Assembly: GCA_002842755.1 (NCBI GenBank)
Contig: PHDU01000002.1
Location: 1 to 64,000 of the forward strand
Source: Bacteroidetes bacterium HGW-Bacteroidetes-1
GTDB lineage: Bacteria; Bacteroidota; Bacteroidia; Bacteroidales; F082
DNA: 64,000 nt
Reading direction: 5' to 3'
In this document: positions 24,443 to 35,547 of the stretch, one piece after another
Layout: every line of letters begins with the position of its first letter
How positions within the stretch are numbered: the stretch's first letter is position 1
Position numbers and translations under genes: made by a program
Notes under the pieces: generated by a model
Seen by the model: only the letters and a program-made list of their open reading frames with translations
The model's database searches: none
What the model was told of the DNA's origin: nothing

Positions 24443-25342
24443 ATGTACCACAATCCGGTTCTGTTGCACGAAAGTGTGGAGGGTTTAGGCATACGCGCTG
24501 ATGGAGTGTATGTGGATGTTACTTATGGTGGCGGTGGACACTCGAAGGCTATTCTGAAACAATTACAAACAGGCCGTCTGTATGCATTTGATCAAGATCA
24601 GGATGCAGCATCAAATATAATGGATGATAAACGTTTAACATTTATCCCCCAAAATTTCAAATACCTGAAAAACTTCCTTTTGCTTCATGGCGAAAAGCAA
24701 GTCGATGGCATTCTTGCCGATCTGGGCGTTTCTTCATTTCAGTTCGATGTAGCTGAAAAAGGCTTCTCCACACGTTTCGATGGAAAGCTTGATATGCGTA
24801 TGGATCAAAATAATCCTATTGATGCATCAACTATCGTCAACACTTACTCAGAAACTGAACTGAAAATTATTTTTGAAAAATATGGTGAATTACCCAAATC
24901 CTACCGTATGGCATCGACAATTGTCGAAGCACGCTCCAAAAAAGCAATTCAAAGCACCTTTGAGTTAAAAGAAGTCGTTAAAAGGTTTCTTCCTTTTGGT
25001 AAAGAAAATAAAATTCTTGCACAACTTTTTCAAGCGCTTCGAATTGAAGTCAATCAGGAAATGCAAGCGTTAGAAGCTTTTCTGGAGCAATCAATTGATA
25101 TGTTAAAGCCAGGTGGAAGACTGGTAGTCATTTCTTATCATTCACTTGAAGACCGCCTGGTAAAGAATTTCATAAAATCAGGCAATGCCTCAGGTCAAAT
25201 CGAAAAAGATTTCTTTGGGAATAACCTTAGTCCTTTCAATCAGGTCAATCGAAAAGCCATCGTCCCTGATGAAAAAGAAATTGCAATAAATGGCAGGGCA
25301 CGGAGCGCAAAGCTTCGCATAGCAGAAAAAAAAGCACAATGA
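24443..25342 (+). CDS. rsmH: 16S rRNA (cytosine(1402)-N4)-methyltransferase
   Basis: RsmH (MraW) methylates N4 of C1402 in the 16S rRNA P-site region. The start YHNPVLLHESVEGL, the SAM motif YVDVTYGGGGHSKAIL and the conserved ILADLGVSSFQFD, RLVVISYHSLEDR and NGRARSAKLRIAE segments are intact, and 299 residues is the normal length. It is the second gene of the dcw cluster. Its stop overlaps the start of ftsL by ATGA. Confidence 0.97.
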   Translation: MYHNPVLLHESVEGLGIRADGVYVDVTYGGGGHSKAILKQLQTGRLYAFDQDQDAASNIMDDKRLTFIPQNFKYLKNFLLLHGEKQVDGILADLGVSSFQFDVAEKGFSTRFDGKLDMRMDQNNPIDASTIVNTYSETELKIIFEKYGELPKSYRMASTIVEARSKKAIQSTFELKEVVKRFLPFGKENKILAQLFQALRIEVNQEMQALEAFLEQSIDMLKPGGRLVVISYHSLEDRLVKNFIKSGNASGQIEKDFFGNNLSPFNQVNRKAIVPDEKEIAINGRARSAKLRIAEKKAQ

Positions 25343-25737
25343 AGCAGGCCGGCAACGAAATAAAAACTGAGGCCCGTGAAAATGTAAGCAGACCTCAACC
25401 TAAGAAGAAAAAAATCTTTTCCAGAGCATTTCATGAAGTGCTTGGAGGCGACTTTCTTATTCAGGATTGGGCACGCAAACAATTGACATTCATCACGTTT
25501 CTTGCCGGTATTGCCTTAATATATATTGCAAACAGCTTCTACACTGAAAGCATTGCAAGACGCATCGATACGATTAGCAGGGAGATGAAAGAACTACAAT
25601 TTGAATACATCTCAAGCAAATCGGAAATGATGCACGAAAGCAAACAATCCGAATTAACACGAAAGTTAAAAAATTATGGCCTAAAGGAATCGGTCGAGCC
25701 CGTGAAAAAAATTGTAGCACAAAAGAAACAACACTAA
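25339..25737 (+). CDS. ftsL: FtsL-like cell division protein
   Basis: A 132-residue bitopic membrane protein in the ftsL position between rsmH and ftsI. A basic cytoplasmic N-terminus with KKKKIFSRAFHEVLGG, a single transmembrane segment (FITFLAGIALIYIANSF, about residues 51-67) and a short coiled-coil-like periplasmic part fit FtsL. Sequence similarity across phyla is low, so the call rests mainly on position, size and topology. Its partners would be FtsQ and the FtsW-FtsI synthase. The ftsI ATG follows its stop directly. Confidence 0.82.
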   Translation: MKQAGNEIKTEARENVSRPQPKKKKIFSRAFHEVLGGDFLIQDWARKQLTFITFLAGIALIYIANSFYTESIARRIDTISREMKELQFEYISSKSEMMHESKQSELTRKLKNYGLKESVEPVKKIVAQKKQH

Positions 25738-27858
25738 ATGCAGAACGCAAAAAACGACATATTATGGCGTGTATATCTGCTTTATGCCGGTATGCTTCTT
25801 TTTGGTTTTGCCATTATTGGACGAATTGCCTACATTCAGATTTATCTTGGTGAAGAATTATTGGCGAAAGCTGCAAAACAGGAGCTTAGGATTTTTCCAA
25901 TTGATGCCATGCGCGGTAATATACTTTCTTCTGATGGTTCGCTCCTAGCTACTACAGTTCCGGTTTTTGAAGTCCGAATGGACGTTTCATCTCCACTTAT
26001 TGATGATCAACTGTTTAATAGTAAAGTTGACTCCCTTGCAACAGGCCTATCAAAAATTTTACAAAACAAGACCAAAAGTCAGTATTTATCAGATTTGAAA
26101 AAGGCACGCAGAGAAGGAAACAGATACTTTTTAATAAAGAAAAAAGTAACCTATGCAGAGGTTAAACAACTACGTAAAGCCCCCATTATCAACAAAGGAA
26201 AATACAAAGGCGGCCTTATTTTAATACCTGGAAATAAAAGAGAAAAACCATTTAAAGAATTAGCTCATAGAACGATAGGGTATGAAAATCAACAAGAAAA
26301 ACTATTTGTTGGTATTGAAGGTGCTTATCATGAATACCTCAAAGGTATTGATGGTAAACAACTTAAACGACGTATCAATAATGGTGACTGGAAACCTCTT
26401 TTTGATGAAAACTCAGTTGAACCACAAAACGGCAAAGATATCATAACCACAATTGATGTAAATATTCAAGATGTGGCTGAAAGCGCGCTGCGACGTAATC
26501 TTACTGAAAATCAAGCAGAACAGGGATGTGCAATACTTATGGAAGTTGCTACAGGCCAAATTGTTGCTATCTCTAATCTTTCCCTTAATAAAAAAACAGG
26601 GCTTTACAAAGAAACCTACAACTATGCAATAGCAGAAAGTGTTGAGCCAGGCTCTACTTTTAAACTTGCGTCTATTATGGCCCTATTAGAAGATAAGAAA
26701 ATTCACCTGAGAGATTCGATGAATATCGGAAGCGGACAAATGAAGTATTTCAGTCGTACCATGAGGGACGTTCATTCCATCCGCAACGGGCGTATTACGG
26801 TGCGTGAGGCTTTTGAAAAATCTTCCAATGTAGCTATTTCTAAATTAGTGTATAATGCTTACAAAGAAAAGCCTGAGAAGTTTATTGAAAGATTGTATAG
26901 CATGTCGTTAAACATACCTCTCAACCTCGATATCCCAGGCGAAGGCAAGCCCTATATCAAACATCCATCTGATAAAAAGCATTGGTATGGAACTTCACTA
27001 CCTTGGATTTCAATAGGGTATGAAATAACCCTTACTCCTCTTCAGATACTCACATTCTATAATGCTGTTGCCAATAATGGAAAAATGGTAAAACCCCAAT
27101 TTGTGAAAGAAATCAGGCAGGGGAATGTTATCATCGAATCTTTTGAGCCGATAGTTATTAACAAATCGATTGCAACACAAAGCACTATTGATTCTGTAAA
27201 AAACCTGATGGAGGGTGTTGTGGAACGTGGAACCGCAAAATTTTTAAGCAACAGCCCTTTCAAAATTGCTGGTAAAACTGGCACAGCTCAAATTGCTTCT
27301 GGGAAAAAAGGATACAACAAGAAAAATTATACTGCATCTTTTGTTGGATATTTTCCTGCAGGCAAACCCCAATATAGCTGCATTGTGGTAATAAGTAATC
27401 CATCCGCAGGTAAAATATATGGTGGTGCTGTTTCAGCTCCTGTTTTTCAAGAAATTGCTGATAAAGTGTATGCAACAAGGCCAGGAATACACGATGGAAT
27501 CGCTGAAGATAAAACCTTACTTGCATACATTCCTTCAGTTCATGGCGCTTGTAACAGCAACGATGCTTTGCGTTTGTATCAGCTTATAGGGGTGCCTGCA
27601 AGTGTAAAAACCGAAACCAATGAATGGATTCAAACAATTCCGAATGGTAAAGCCATAGCATTTCAGAAAGCAGATTTTGACCAGGGAACAATCCCAAATG
27701 TACTTGGTATGAACGCGAAAGATGCTGTTTACCTTCTTGAGAACCTGGGGCTAAAAACACAGATAAAAGGAAAGGGTGTTGTAATTTCTCAATCTCTGCT
27801 TCCTGGAGACACCCTTTCAAAAGGACAAAAAATTGAACTTAACTTATTGTCAATGTGA
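25738..27858 (+). CDS. ftsI: Septal peptidoglycan transpeptidase FtsI (PBP3)
   Basis: A 706-residue class B penicillin-binding protein that crosslinks septal peptidoglycan. One N-terminal transmembrane helix (about residues 12-32) is followed by the dimerisation domain and a transpeptidase domain with the three active-site motifs: S306-T-F-K309, S362-S-N364 and K513-T-G515. A C-terminal PASTA domain (about 649-706, starting IPNVLGMNAKDAVYLL) is typical of Bacteroidota and Gram-positive forms and absent from E. coli FtsI. It works with FtsW, encoded downstream in the same cluster. Confidence 0.96.
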   Translation: MQNAKNDILWRVYLLYAGMLLFGFAIIGRIAYIQIYLGEELLAKAAKQELRIFPIDAMRGNILSSDGSLLATTVPVFEVRMDVSSPLIDDQLFNSKVDSLATGLSKILQNKTKSQYLSDLKKARREGNRYFLIKKKVTYAEVKQLRKAPIINKGKYKGGLILIPGNKREKPFKELAHRTIGYENQQEKLFVGIEGAYHEYLKGIDGKQLKRRINNGDWKPLFDENSVEPQNGKDIITTIDVNIQDVAESALRRNLTENQAEQGCAILMEVATGQIVAISNLSLNKKTGLYKETYNYAIAESVEPGSTFKLASIMALLEDKKIHLRDSMNIGSGQMKYFSRTMRDVHSIRNGRITVREAFEKSSNVAISKLVYNAYKEKPEKFIERLYSMSLNIPLNLDIPGEGKPYIKHPSDKKHWYGTSLPWISIGYEITLTPLQILTFYNAVANNGKMVKPQFVKEIRQGNVIIESFEPIVINKSIATQSTIDSVKNLMEGVVERGTAKFLSNSPFKIAGKTGTAQIASGKKGYNKKNYTASFVGYFPAGKPQYSCIVVISNPSAGKIYGGAVSAPVFQEIADKVYATRPGIHDGIAEDKTLLAYIPSVHGACNSNDALRLYQLIGVPASVKTETNEWIQTIPNGKAIAFQKADFDQGTIPNVLGMNAKDAVYLLENLGLKTQIKGKGVVISQSLLPGDTLSKGQKIELNLLSM

Positions 27859-29327
27859 TGCATAAAAATTTATCCAGCATACTGACCAATTGCCATGTTA
27901 AATCAATAACGGGTTCAGTTGAAAAGCAAGTTGACTTTCTTTCCTTCGATTCCCGCAAAGCAGGAAAAGGGATTGTATTTTTCGCAATAAAAGGTACTAT
28001 AACAGACGGGCATGACTATATTCAGGAAGCGATTGAAGCAGGCTCGGAAATTATTGTATGTGAACATATTCCTGAAAACAAGACAGCTCACTGTACATAT
28101 ATATGTGTTGAAAACACATCCTTTAGTTTGGCTATGGCGGCTGCCAATTTCTTCAAACATCCTTCAAAACAATTAATGCTTATCGGTGTAACCGGAACAA
28201 ATGGCAAAACAACAATTGCAACATTACTCCATCAACTATTTATTAATGAAGGTTTTGCATCCGGATTGATTTCAACGATATGCAATAAAATTGGAAATCA
28301 AACCATCACAACAAGCCATACAACTCCTGATCCAATAACACTGAATTCTTTGCTTGCACAAATGGTTGAGAAAGGATGCACTTATGCGTTTATGGAGGTT
28401 AGCTCTCATGCCTTAGTACAAATGCGCACTTTTGGATTACACTTTAGAGGCGGCATTTTTACGAATCTGACACATGATCATCTCGACTACCATGGAAGCT
28501 TTTCAGCCTATCGTGATGCCAAAAAATTATTTTTTGACCTTCTTCCAAAAGAAGCCTTTGCACTAATTAATGCCGATGATAAAAATGGAAGATTTATGGT
28601 GCAAAATACAAAGGCATCCGTTTATTCCTACGGAATTGAAAATGATGCTGATTTCAGAGCGAAAGTACTTGAGAATCATTTTCAAGGCTTATTATTAAAT
28701 ATTGAAGGACAAGAAATATTCGCCCAATTAATTGGCAAATTCAACGCAAGCAATTTGTTGGCTATTTATGGAAGTGCAGTTTTATTGATGATCGACCAAT
28801 CGGAGGCACTCAAAGGAATGAGCTTGTTGACCAGTGCTGAAGGCAGGTTTGAGTTTGTTCAGTCAACCAATCATATTGTTGGCATCGTTGATTATGCACA
28901 CACACCTGACGCTTTACTTAATGTTTTAAGAACCATTAATGATATTCGTACACACAACGAAAAACTAATTACTGTTGCCGGAGCCGGAGGAGACCGCGAT
29001 AAGTCAAAGCGGCCTGAAATGGCCAGAATAGCTGTTGAGTTAAGTGATATGCTTATTCTTACTTCTGACAATCCGCGAACAGAAGATCCTGATTGCATTC
29101 TTGATGATATGCGAAAAGGTATTCCGTCGCAGCATTATAAAAAGCATCTTGTAATTTCTGACCGCAGGGAGGCAATACGAACTGCGATTGATTTGGCACG
29201 ACCTGGAGACATTATATTGATTGCTGGAAAAGGGCATGAAAAATATCAGGAAATCAAAGGAATTCGTCATCCTTTTGATGACAAGCATGAGTTATTCGGA
29301 CAATTATTGACCCCTAAAAAAGTCTAA
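27858..29327 (+). CDS. murE: UDP-MurNAc-tripeptide ligase, meso-DAP adding
   Basis: MurE adds the third residue of the peptidoglycan stem peptide. The Mur-ligase ATP motif [10 protein letters not shown] lies near residue 110. The DNPR motif (residues 404-407) marks meso-diaminopimelate rather than lysine specificity. The ATG at 27858 overlaps the ftsI stop as TGATG; a GTG one codon earlier is possible but less likely. It has 489 residues, normal for the family, with the C-terminal [11 protein letters not shown] motif intact. Confidence 0.97.
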   Translation: MHKNLSSILTNCHVKSITGSVEKQVDFLSFDSRKAGKGIVFFAIKGTITDGHDYIQEAIEAGSEIIVCEHIPENKTAHCTYICVENTSFSLAMAAANFFKHPSKQLMLIGVTGTNGKTTIATLLHQLFINEGFASGLISTICNKIGNQTITTSHTTPDPITLNSLLAQMVEKGCTYAFMEVSSHALVQMRTFGLHFRGGIFTNLTHDHLDYHGSFSAYRDAKKLFFDLLPKEAFALINADDKNGRFMVQNTKASVYSYGIENDADFRAKVLENHFQGLLLNIEGQEIFAQLIGKFNASNLLAIYGSAVLLMIDQSEALKGMSLLTSAEGRFEFVQSTNHIVGIVDYAHTPDALLNVLRTINDIRTHNEKLITVAGAGGDRDKSKRPEMARIAVELSDMLILTSDNPRTEDPDCILDDMRKGIPSQHYKKHLVISDRREAIRTAIDLARPGDIILIAGKGHEKYQEIKGIRHPFDDKHELFGQLLTPKKV

Positions 29328-29329
29328 GA

Positions 29330-30568
29330 ATGCTATACTATTTGTTTACATATTTGGATCAGGCATTTGACTTTCCCGGAGCGCAGGTGTTTCAATATAT
29401 CTCCTTCAGGGCCTCTGCCACAGTACTCACATCTCTTGCGATATCACTTTTCTTTGGCAAAAAGTGGATTAGCTTTTTGAATAAAAAACAAGTTGGTGAA
29501 ACGATTAGAGACCTTGGATTGGAAGGTCAACTTGAAAAACAAGGAACTCCAACTATGGGGGGGCTAATTATTATTGCTGCAATTGTTATACCTACACTCC
29601 TTTTTACCAAACTCAACAATACCTATATTTTACTGATGCTATTTACAACAGTTTGGCTTGGAGGCATTGGATTTATTGATGACTATATTAAGATATTCAA
29701 AAAGGACAAAAAAGGACTACCAGGCAGTATAAAAGTTATCGGACAGGTCGTTCTCGGACTCATAGTAGCAATAACGATGTATTTCGACAGCTCAGTTGTG
29801 ATGCGCGAAAAAACTAGGATATCTACAGAGATAGTTCAGCAAATTCCAGAAAAAGGATCCACATCCAGATTTGATTCTGAAGAAACAAGATCAACAAAAA
29901 CGACCATTCCATTTATTAAAAATAACGAGTTTGATTATGCAGTACTTTTAAAATGGGTTGGACCTGATTACCAGAAATGGGCTTTTCTCTTATTCATACC
30001 TATCGTTATTCTCATCATTACTGCTGTTTCCAATGGAGCTAATTTGACGGATGGCATGGATGGATTAGCGGTTGGAACGTCTGCAATTATTGGAGCGACA
30101 CTTGGAATACTTGCTTGGGTTTCGGGCAATATAATATTTGCTGATTACCTCAATATCATGTATTTACCAGATACCGGAGAGTTGACGATATTCATTTTTG
30201 CTTTTGTGGGGGCCAATATTGGATTTCTTTGGTATAATTCATATCCCGCTCAGGTTTTTATGGGAGACACCGGAAGTTTAGCCATCGGGGGCATCATTGC
30301 TGTTTTTGCCATCTTAATCCGTAAAGAGCTTCTTATACCAATACTTTGTGGGATTTTTCTGGCCGAAAGTCTTTCCGTGATTCTTCAGGTTGGTTACTTC
30401 AAATATACAAAACGTAAACTAGGTGCAGGTAAGCGAATATTCAAAATGGCACCCTTGCACCATCATTATCAAAAACTCGGATATCCCGAACCTAAAATAG
30501 TGCTAAGATTTCAGATTGTAGGTATCTTCTTGGCAATATTAACTATTATAACACTAAAGCTTAGATAG
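29330..30568 (+). CDS. mraY: Phospho-MurNAc-pentapeptide transferase
   Basis: MraY makes lipid I from UDP-MurNAc-pentapeptide and undecaprenyl phosphate at the inner membrane. About ten hydrophobic segments are present, with the catalytic motifs [29 protein letters not shown] and [10 protein letters not shown]. At 412 residues it is the longer Bacteroidota form: an insertion of roughly 45 residues near position 160, containing charged segments such as [13 protein letters not shown], lengthens one loop compared with E. coli (360 residues). It begins 2 bases after murE. Confidence 0.97.
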   Translation: MLYYLFTYLDQAFDFPGAQVFQYISFRASATVLTSLAISLFFGKKWISFLNKKQVGETIRDLGLEGQLEKQGTPTMGGLIIIAAIVIPTLLFTKLNNTYILLMLFTTVWLGGIGFIDDYIKIFKKDKKGLPGSIKVIGQVVLGLIVAITMYFDSSVVMREKTRISTEIVQQIPEKGSTSRFDSEETRSTKTTIPFIKNNEFDYAVLLKWVGPDYQKWAFLLFIPIVILIITAVSNGANLTDGMDGLAVGTSAIIGATLGILAWVSGNIIFADYLNIMYLPDTGELTIFIFAFVGANIGFLWYNSYPAQVFMGDTGSLAIGGIIAVFAILIRKELLIPILCGIFLAESLSVILQVGYFKYTKRKLGAGKRIFKMAPLHHHYQKLGYPEPKIVLRFQIVGIFLAILTIITLKLR

Positions 30569-30575
30569 TTAATAA

Positions 30576-31928
30576 ATGAATAACAATCGAAACAAATATA
30601 AAAACATTGCAGTGCTTGGTGGCGGTGAAAGCGGAACAGGTGCAGCTTTGCTTGCCTCAAAGCATGGTATCAATGTGTTTGTTTCTGATGCCGGGAAAAT
30701 CAAGCCAAATTTCAAGGAAACGCTTATCCGCCATAAAATATCCTTTGAAGAAGATGGCCATCAGCTAAGCAGGATTCTTGATGCTGATCTTATAATAAAA
30801 AGTCCTGGAATTCCAGACACAGCAAATATTATAGCACAAACAGCTATGATACCCAAAATCTCTGAGATTGAATTTGCAAGCTGGTTTACTGATGCAAAAC
30901 TGATTGGAATAACCGGAAGCAATGGGAAAACCACAACCACACTTCTCACTGGCTACTTGCTTTCCAAAGGTGGAATAAATGTCTGTGTTGCTGGCAACGT
31001 AGGTAAAAGTTTCGCTGGACAGTTAGCCGAGTCGGATCATGACATTTTTGTTTTAGAGCTAAGTAGTTTCCAACTGGATGGCACTATCGATTTCAAGGTT
31101 GACATTGCTGTCATCACCAACATTACCCCTGATCATCTTGATAGATATCAATACGATTTTAACAAATACGCACAATCAAAAATGCGCATAACACTCAATC
31201 AAGACTCTAATGATGCTTTGGTTTATTGCGCTGATGACCCTGAAACAGTCAATCAAATTGAGCTTCATCAACCTCTTGCAAAAAAATACCCTTTCTCCTT
31301 ACATCCTATCGCCGGTAACGACGGAGCATTTGTCCAAAACGAAAAGATTTATTTCAACATACAAAATAATAATACAACCATGACATTAGAAGAACTCGCA
31401 TTACAAGGCAAACATAACACTTACAACTCATTGGCAGCAGGTGTTTCTGCCAAATTACTTCATATAAGAGGTGAAACATTGAAACAATGCTTATCTGATT
31501 ATCAGAATATTGCACACAGATTAGAGTTTGTAGCAAATGTTCATGGGGTTTCATATTTCAATGACTCGAAAGCAACCAATGTCAATTCAACATGGTATGC
31601 GCTTGAATCTTTCGACAGACCTATAATCTGGATAGCAGGTGGAATAGACAAAGGAAACGATTATACAAGTCTGATACCTCTGATAAAGAAAAAGGTGAAA
31701 GCCATTATTTGTATGGGTGCTGACAACACCAAACTACATCAGGTATTTGCTGAACATGTTGAGATAATAACAGATGTAAGTTCTGCTGAGCAGGCGGTAG
31801 CAGTTGCCTCATTTCTGGCTGCAAAAAACGACATTGTATTACTATCACCTTCCTGTGCGAGTTTTGATTTATTTGAAAACTTTGAAATGCGAGGCAACAG
31901 GTTTAAAGCAGCTGTTAAAAGATTGTAA
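30576..31928 (+). CDS. murD: UDP-MurNAc-L-alanine:D-glutamate ligase
   Basis: MurD adds D-glutamate to UDP-MurNAc-L-Ala in the cytoplasm. An N-terminal UDP-binding fold (VLGGGESGTGAALL) is followed by the ATP motif GITGSNGKTTT near residue 110 and the late YFNDSKATN and LLSPSCASFDLFENFEMRG segments characteristic of MurD. 450 residues is the usual size. It lies 7 bases after mraY in the dcw cluster. Confidence 0.97.
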   Translation: MNNNRNKYKNIAVLGGGESGTGAALLASKHGINVFVSDAGKIKPNFKETLIRHKISFEEDGHQLSRILDADLIIKSPGIPDTANIIAQTAMIPKISEIEFASWFTDAKLIGITGSNGKTTTTLLTGYLLSKGGINVCVAGNVGKSFAGQLAESDHDIFVLELSSFQLDGTIDFKVDIAVITNITPDHLDRYQYDFNKYAQSKMRITLNQDSNDALVYCADDPETVNQIELHQPLAKKYPFSLHPIAGNDGAFVQNEKIYFNIQNNNTTMTLEELALQGKHNTYNSLAAGVSAKLLHIRGETLKQCLSDYQNIAHRLEFVANVHGVSYFNDSKATNVNSTWYALESFDRPIIWIAGGIDKGNDYTSLIPLIKKKVKAIICMGADNTKLHQVFAEHVEIITDVSSAEQAVAVASFLAAKNDIVLLSPSCASFDLFENFEMRGNRFKAAVKRL

Positions 31929-31953
31929 TTGAAACATTTAAAAAAAACCACCA

Positions 31954-33126
31954 ATGAGTTCGATAGTTAACAGCATTAAAGGAGACAAAGTAATATGGGC
32001 AGTAGTGATTTTACTATCGATGTTTTCGTTATTGGCTGTTTACAGTTCAACTGGAACACTTGCTTACAAATTTCAGGGTGGTAACACAGAGTATTATATG
32101 TTCAAGCACTTTATCATCCTATCATTTGGATTGATATTTATGTATCTGGCGCATAAAATAAAATACGTTTACTTTTCTCCCTTATTTCAGATTGCACTTT
32201 GGATCAGTATCCCATTACTTCTTTTTACATTGGTATTTGGACTCAATCTTAATGATGCAAAGAGGGTAATTCCTCTACCCTTTAACCTGACCTTTCAAAC
32301 CAGTGACCTTGCAAAACTCACACTGATTATGTATTTGGCCCGATTACTTACAAAAAAACAAGACAATATTAAAGATTTTCGATCAGCGTTTGTTCCTCTT
32401 ATGATTCCAATACTTCTAACCGTATTTCTAATCCTCCCGGCAAACTTTTCGACCGCCGCCATGCTATTCTCAACAAGTCTGGTTCTTTTGTTTATAGGAA
32501 GGGTCAATATGAAATACATTTTTTCACTGATTGGTCTTGGGTTGGTGGCATTGACAATATTTGTATTTATTCTTACACAACTTCCAGATGATCAGCAAGG
32601 TAGATTATTAACGTGGAAGAATAGGATAGAGAATTTCGCAAAAGGAGAAGGAGATAATTATCAGATTGAACAAGCCCAGATTGCTATTGCAAGTGGTGGA
32701 ATACTTGGAAAAATGCCAGGAAATAGTACACAGCGAAACTTTTTACCTCACCCCTATTCCGATTTCATTTTTGCGATTATTGTCGAAGAATACGGACTGC
32801 TTGGAGGAGGATTTATTGTTTTGCTTTACCTCATTTTGCTTTTCAGAGCTGTTGTAATTGTTACAAAGATACCTCAAACGTTTGGTGCGTTCTTAAGCAT
32901 TGGAGTAGCATTCAGTCTGGTATTTCAGGCCTTGGTCAATATGGGAGTTGCCGTCGGGTTGCTACCAGTTACAGGACAGCCATTACCTCTGGTAAGTATG
33001 GGAGGAACCTCCATTTGGTTTACCAGTCTTTCGCTTGGTATCATCTTAAGCGTTAGCAAAGAAATAATGAAGAACAAACATGAAATAACACAGGATGTCA
33101 TTGCGATCGTTGAAGATAATCATTAG
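31954..33126 (+). CDS. ftsW: SEDS peptidoglycan polymerase FtsW
   Basis: A 390-residue polytopic membrane protein of the SEDS family, the septal glycan polymerase working with FtsI. About ten hydrophobic segments are seen, with the SEDS signature GVAVGLLPVTGQPLPLVSMG in one of the last loops and the acidic-loop stretch PYSDFIFAIIVEEYG. The murG frame begins 32 bases before its stop, an unusually long overlap for this cluster. Confidence 0.96.
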   Translation: MSSIVNSIKGDKVIWAVVILLSMFSLLAVYSSTGTLAYKFQGGNTEYYMFKHFIILSFGLIFMYLAHKIKYVYFSPLFQIALWISIPLLLFTLVFGLNLNDAKRVIPLPFNLTFQTSDLAKLTLIMYLARLLTKKQDNIKDFRSAFVPLMIPILLTVFLILPANFSTAAMLFSTSLVLLFIGRVNMKYIFSLIGLGLVALTIFVFILTQLPDDQQGRLLTWKNRIENFAKGEGDNYQIEQAQIAIASGGILGKMPGNSTQRNFLPHPYSDFIFAIIVEEYGLLGGGFIVLLYLILLFRAVVIVTKIPQTFGAFLSIGVAFSLVFQALVNMGVAVGLLPVTGQPLPLVSMGGTSIWFTSLSLGIILSVSKEIMKNKHEITQDVIAIVEDNH

Positions 33127-34204
33127 CGGTGGAGGCACAGGCGGCCATATTTTTCCCGCCATTGCCATTGCCGATGCCATCAGAGTAAAATTACCTGATG
33201 CGCAAATCCTTTTTGTTGGGGCAAAAGGTCGCATGGAAATGACTCGTGTCCCAGAAGCCGGTTATGCTATCAATGGTTTGTGGATCAGCGGTTTTCAAAG
33301 AAAGCTCACTACCGAGAACTTGTTATTCCCATTTAAAGTGGCTTCAAGCCTGTTAAAAGCGCGCACAATTTTGAGATCATTCAAGCCAGACGTTGTGATT
33401 GGGGTTGGCGGATATGCTAGTGGCCCAACACTTCGGATGGCGGTATCATTGGGAATAAAAACACTTATACAAGAACAAAACTCATTTCCCGGAATTACAA
33501 ATCGTTTACTTGGAAAAAAGGTAAACCGGATTTGCGTAGCCTACGACAGCATGGAACGTTGGTTTCCTAAAGAAAAAACTTCTCTCACAGGTAATCCATT
33601 ACGCGAAAAAGCAATTAATATAGCAGGGAAGAAAAAAACAGCTTTGGAATATTTTGGTTTTGACGAGGGGCAACTTGTTTTGCTTATTGTTGGTGGAAGT
33701 CAGGGCGCTAAGGCAATAAATGAAGCAATAGCACAAAATATTAAAGTGCTTATTAACTCTAATATGCATATTATCTGGCAAACAGGAGAAAGCTTTCTTC
33801 CTGTAGCTCAGAAGATTATTGCAGATAATTTCACAAACCTTATCCATCCTTATGCATTCATCAAAGAAATGGAAATGGCGTATGCTGCTGCAGACCTTAT
33901 AGTTTCGAGGGCTGGCGCCATGTCCATCTCAGAAATATCAGCAGTAGGCAAACCTGCCATTTTTGTTCCTTTACCAACAGCAGCCGAAGACCATCAAACA
34001 AAAAATGCTTTTCGGCTTGTAAACAAAAACGCAGCTATCTTGATTAGAAATGATGAAGCAGTTGAAAAGCTTGCCAATGCTATATTAAAACTGTCAAATG
34101 ATCAAAATCTACGCAACGAATTAAGCAATAACATACGTCAATTTGCACTTCCCAATGCAACTGATCTCATAGTAAAAGAGGTACTAAAATTAGCTGACCG
34201 ATGA
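33095..34204 (+). CDS. murG: UDP-GlcNAc:lipid I GlcNAc transferase
   Basis: MurG converts lipid I to lipid II at the cytoplasmic face of the inner membrane. The N-terminal glycine loop IIISGGGTGGHIFPAIAIA, the donor-site GGSQGAKAINEAI and the C-terminal SRAGAMSISEISAVGKPAIF segments define the GT28 family. The ATG at 33095 places the start within ftsW (32-base overlap); a TTG at 33110 is an alternative giving a shorter overlap. The stop overlaps murC by ATGA. Confidence 0.97.
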   Translation: MSLRSLKIIISGGGTGGHIFPAIAIADAIRVKLPDAQILFVGAKGRMEMTRVPEAGYAINGLWISGFQRKLTTENLLFPFKVASSLLKARTILRSFKPDVVIGVGGYASGPTLRMAVSLGIKTLIQEQNSFPGITNRLLGKKVNRICVAYDSMERWFPKEKTSLTGNPLREKAINIAGKKKTALEYFGFDEGQLVLLIVGGSQGAKAINEAIAQNIKVLINSNMHIIWQTGESFLPVAQKIIADNFTNLIHPYAFIKEMEMAYAAADLIVSRAGAMSISEISAVGKPAIFVPLPTAAEDHQTKNAFRLVNKNAAILIRNDEAVEKLANAILKLSNDQNLRNELSNNIRQFALPNATDLIVKEVLKLADR

Positions 34205-35547
34205 AATACGGAAAAGGACATACAATCTATTTCTTAGGCATCGGCGGTATTGGCATGAGTGCACTAGCCCGGTATTTTCATCAGAAGAATGCTGAAATTT
34301 GGGGTTATGATCGTGTGCGCTCAAAACTTACTGACCAGCTTGAGAAAGAAGGCATGCATCTTCATTTTGAAGATGATTTGAATGAAATACCAAAAAAAAT
34401 TGATCTTGTAATATATACCCCTGCTATCCCAAAAAACCTTGAAGAGTTCAAATATTTTTCCTCCCAAAAGGTTCAAATGATGAAAAGAGCTGAAGTTTTA
34501 GGCGCTCTGACTGAAAATTTTTACACCATTGCTATTGCTGGAACTCATGGAAAGACTACGATCACTTCAATGATTGCACACATTCTGCATACAGCAGGCA
34601 AAAATATTACTGCTTTTATAGGAGGTATTGCCAATAATTTTGGAAGCAATCTGGTTGCTGATCCCGATAGTGAATTTATGATTGTCGAAGCAGACGAATT
34701 TGATAAAAGTTTTCTCCAGCTTAAGCCTGAAATTGCTGTCATCACATCAACAGATGCAGATCATCTCGATATTTATAAAAACCATGAAACCCTTATTCAC
34801 ACCTTTGAAAAATTCATTCACAACATAGAACCCGAAGGCCTATTAATACTTAAAAATGGCATTAAGCTGAAAAAAGGGAATAATTATATTACATATGGTT
34901 TTCCTTCTGACTCCAACGCGTTTGCAGACCAAATCAGTATTGAAAACGGGTCATTCTTTTTCAATCTGCATTTAGAAAATGAGATCACAAAAGTCAAAAT
35001 GCAGGTTCCCGGAAGACATAACATTGAAAACGCTCTAGCCGCAGCTGCAGTTGCTTCAAAGTTGGGAATAAAATCAAATATCATAGCACTTGCACTATCA
35101 ACCTATAAGGGAGTATGGAGACGTTTTGATATAAAAATCAACACCCCATCATTCGTGTATATTGATGACTATGCCCATCACCCTGCTGAATTACACGCAT
35201 GTATATCAACAGCCAAAGAATTATTCCCGGATAAAAAAATCACAGGAGTTTTCCAACCCCATCTCTTCACCAGAACAAGAGATTTAATGGACGAATTTAG
35301 TCAAAGTCTTGGTTTTTTGGATGAACTGATATTATTAGATATTTATCCTGCACGAGAACTTCCAATACCTGGCATCTCTTCTCAAGCGCTCCTTGAAAAA
35401 ATAATTCTTAAAAATAAATTTCTTGTTCCCAAACAACAACTCATTGCTTTTATAGACAAATGCAAACCTCAGGTATTGATAACATTGGGTGCAGGAGATA
35501 TTGATCAATTGGTTGAACCAATTCAACATCACTTTGAACTATGTTAA
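34201..35547 (+). CDS. murC: UDP-MurNAc:L-alanine ligase
   Basis: MurC adds the first stem-peptide residue. An N-terminal Rossmann part (IYFLGIGGIGMSALAR) is followed by the ATP loop IAGTHGKTT near residue 114 and the IDDYAHHPAE and FQPHLFTRTRDL segments diagnostic of MurC. 448 residues is the usual length. It overlaps murG at its start and ftsQ by 7 bases at its end, consistent with translational coupling. Confidence 0.97.
   Translation: MKYGKGHTIYFLGIGGIGMSALARYFHQKNAEIWGYDRVRSKLTDQLEKEGMHLHFEDDLNEIPKKIDLVIYTPAIPKNLEEFKYFSSQKVQMMKRAEVLGALTENFYTIAIAGTHGKTTITSMIAHILHTAGKNITAFIGGIANNFGSNLVADPDSEFMIVEADEFDKSFLQLKPEIAVITSTDADHLDIYKNHETLIHTFEKFIHNIEPEGLLILKNGIKLKKGNNYITYGFPSDSNAFADQISIENGSFFFNLHLENEITKVKMQVPGRHNIENALAAAAVASKLGIKSNIIALALSTYKGVWRRFDIKINTPSFVYIDDYAHHPAELHACISTAKELFPDKKITGVFQPHLFTRTRDLMDEFSQSLGFLDELILLDIYPARELPIPGISSQALLEKIILKNKFLVPKQQLIAFIDKCKPQVLITLGAGDIDQLVEPIQHHFELC

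Noticed and set aside
29780-29930. Apparent foreign insertion in mraY
   Set aside because: The extra loop is in frame and such longer MraY forms are usual in Bacteroidota; no sign of a recent insertion.
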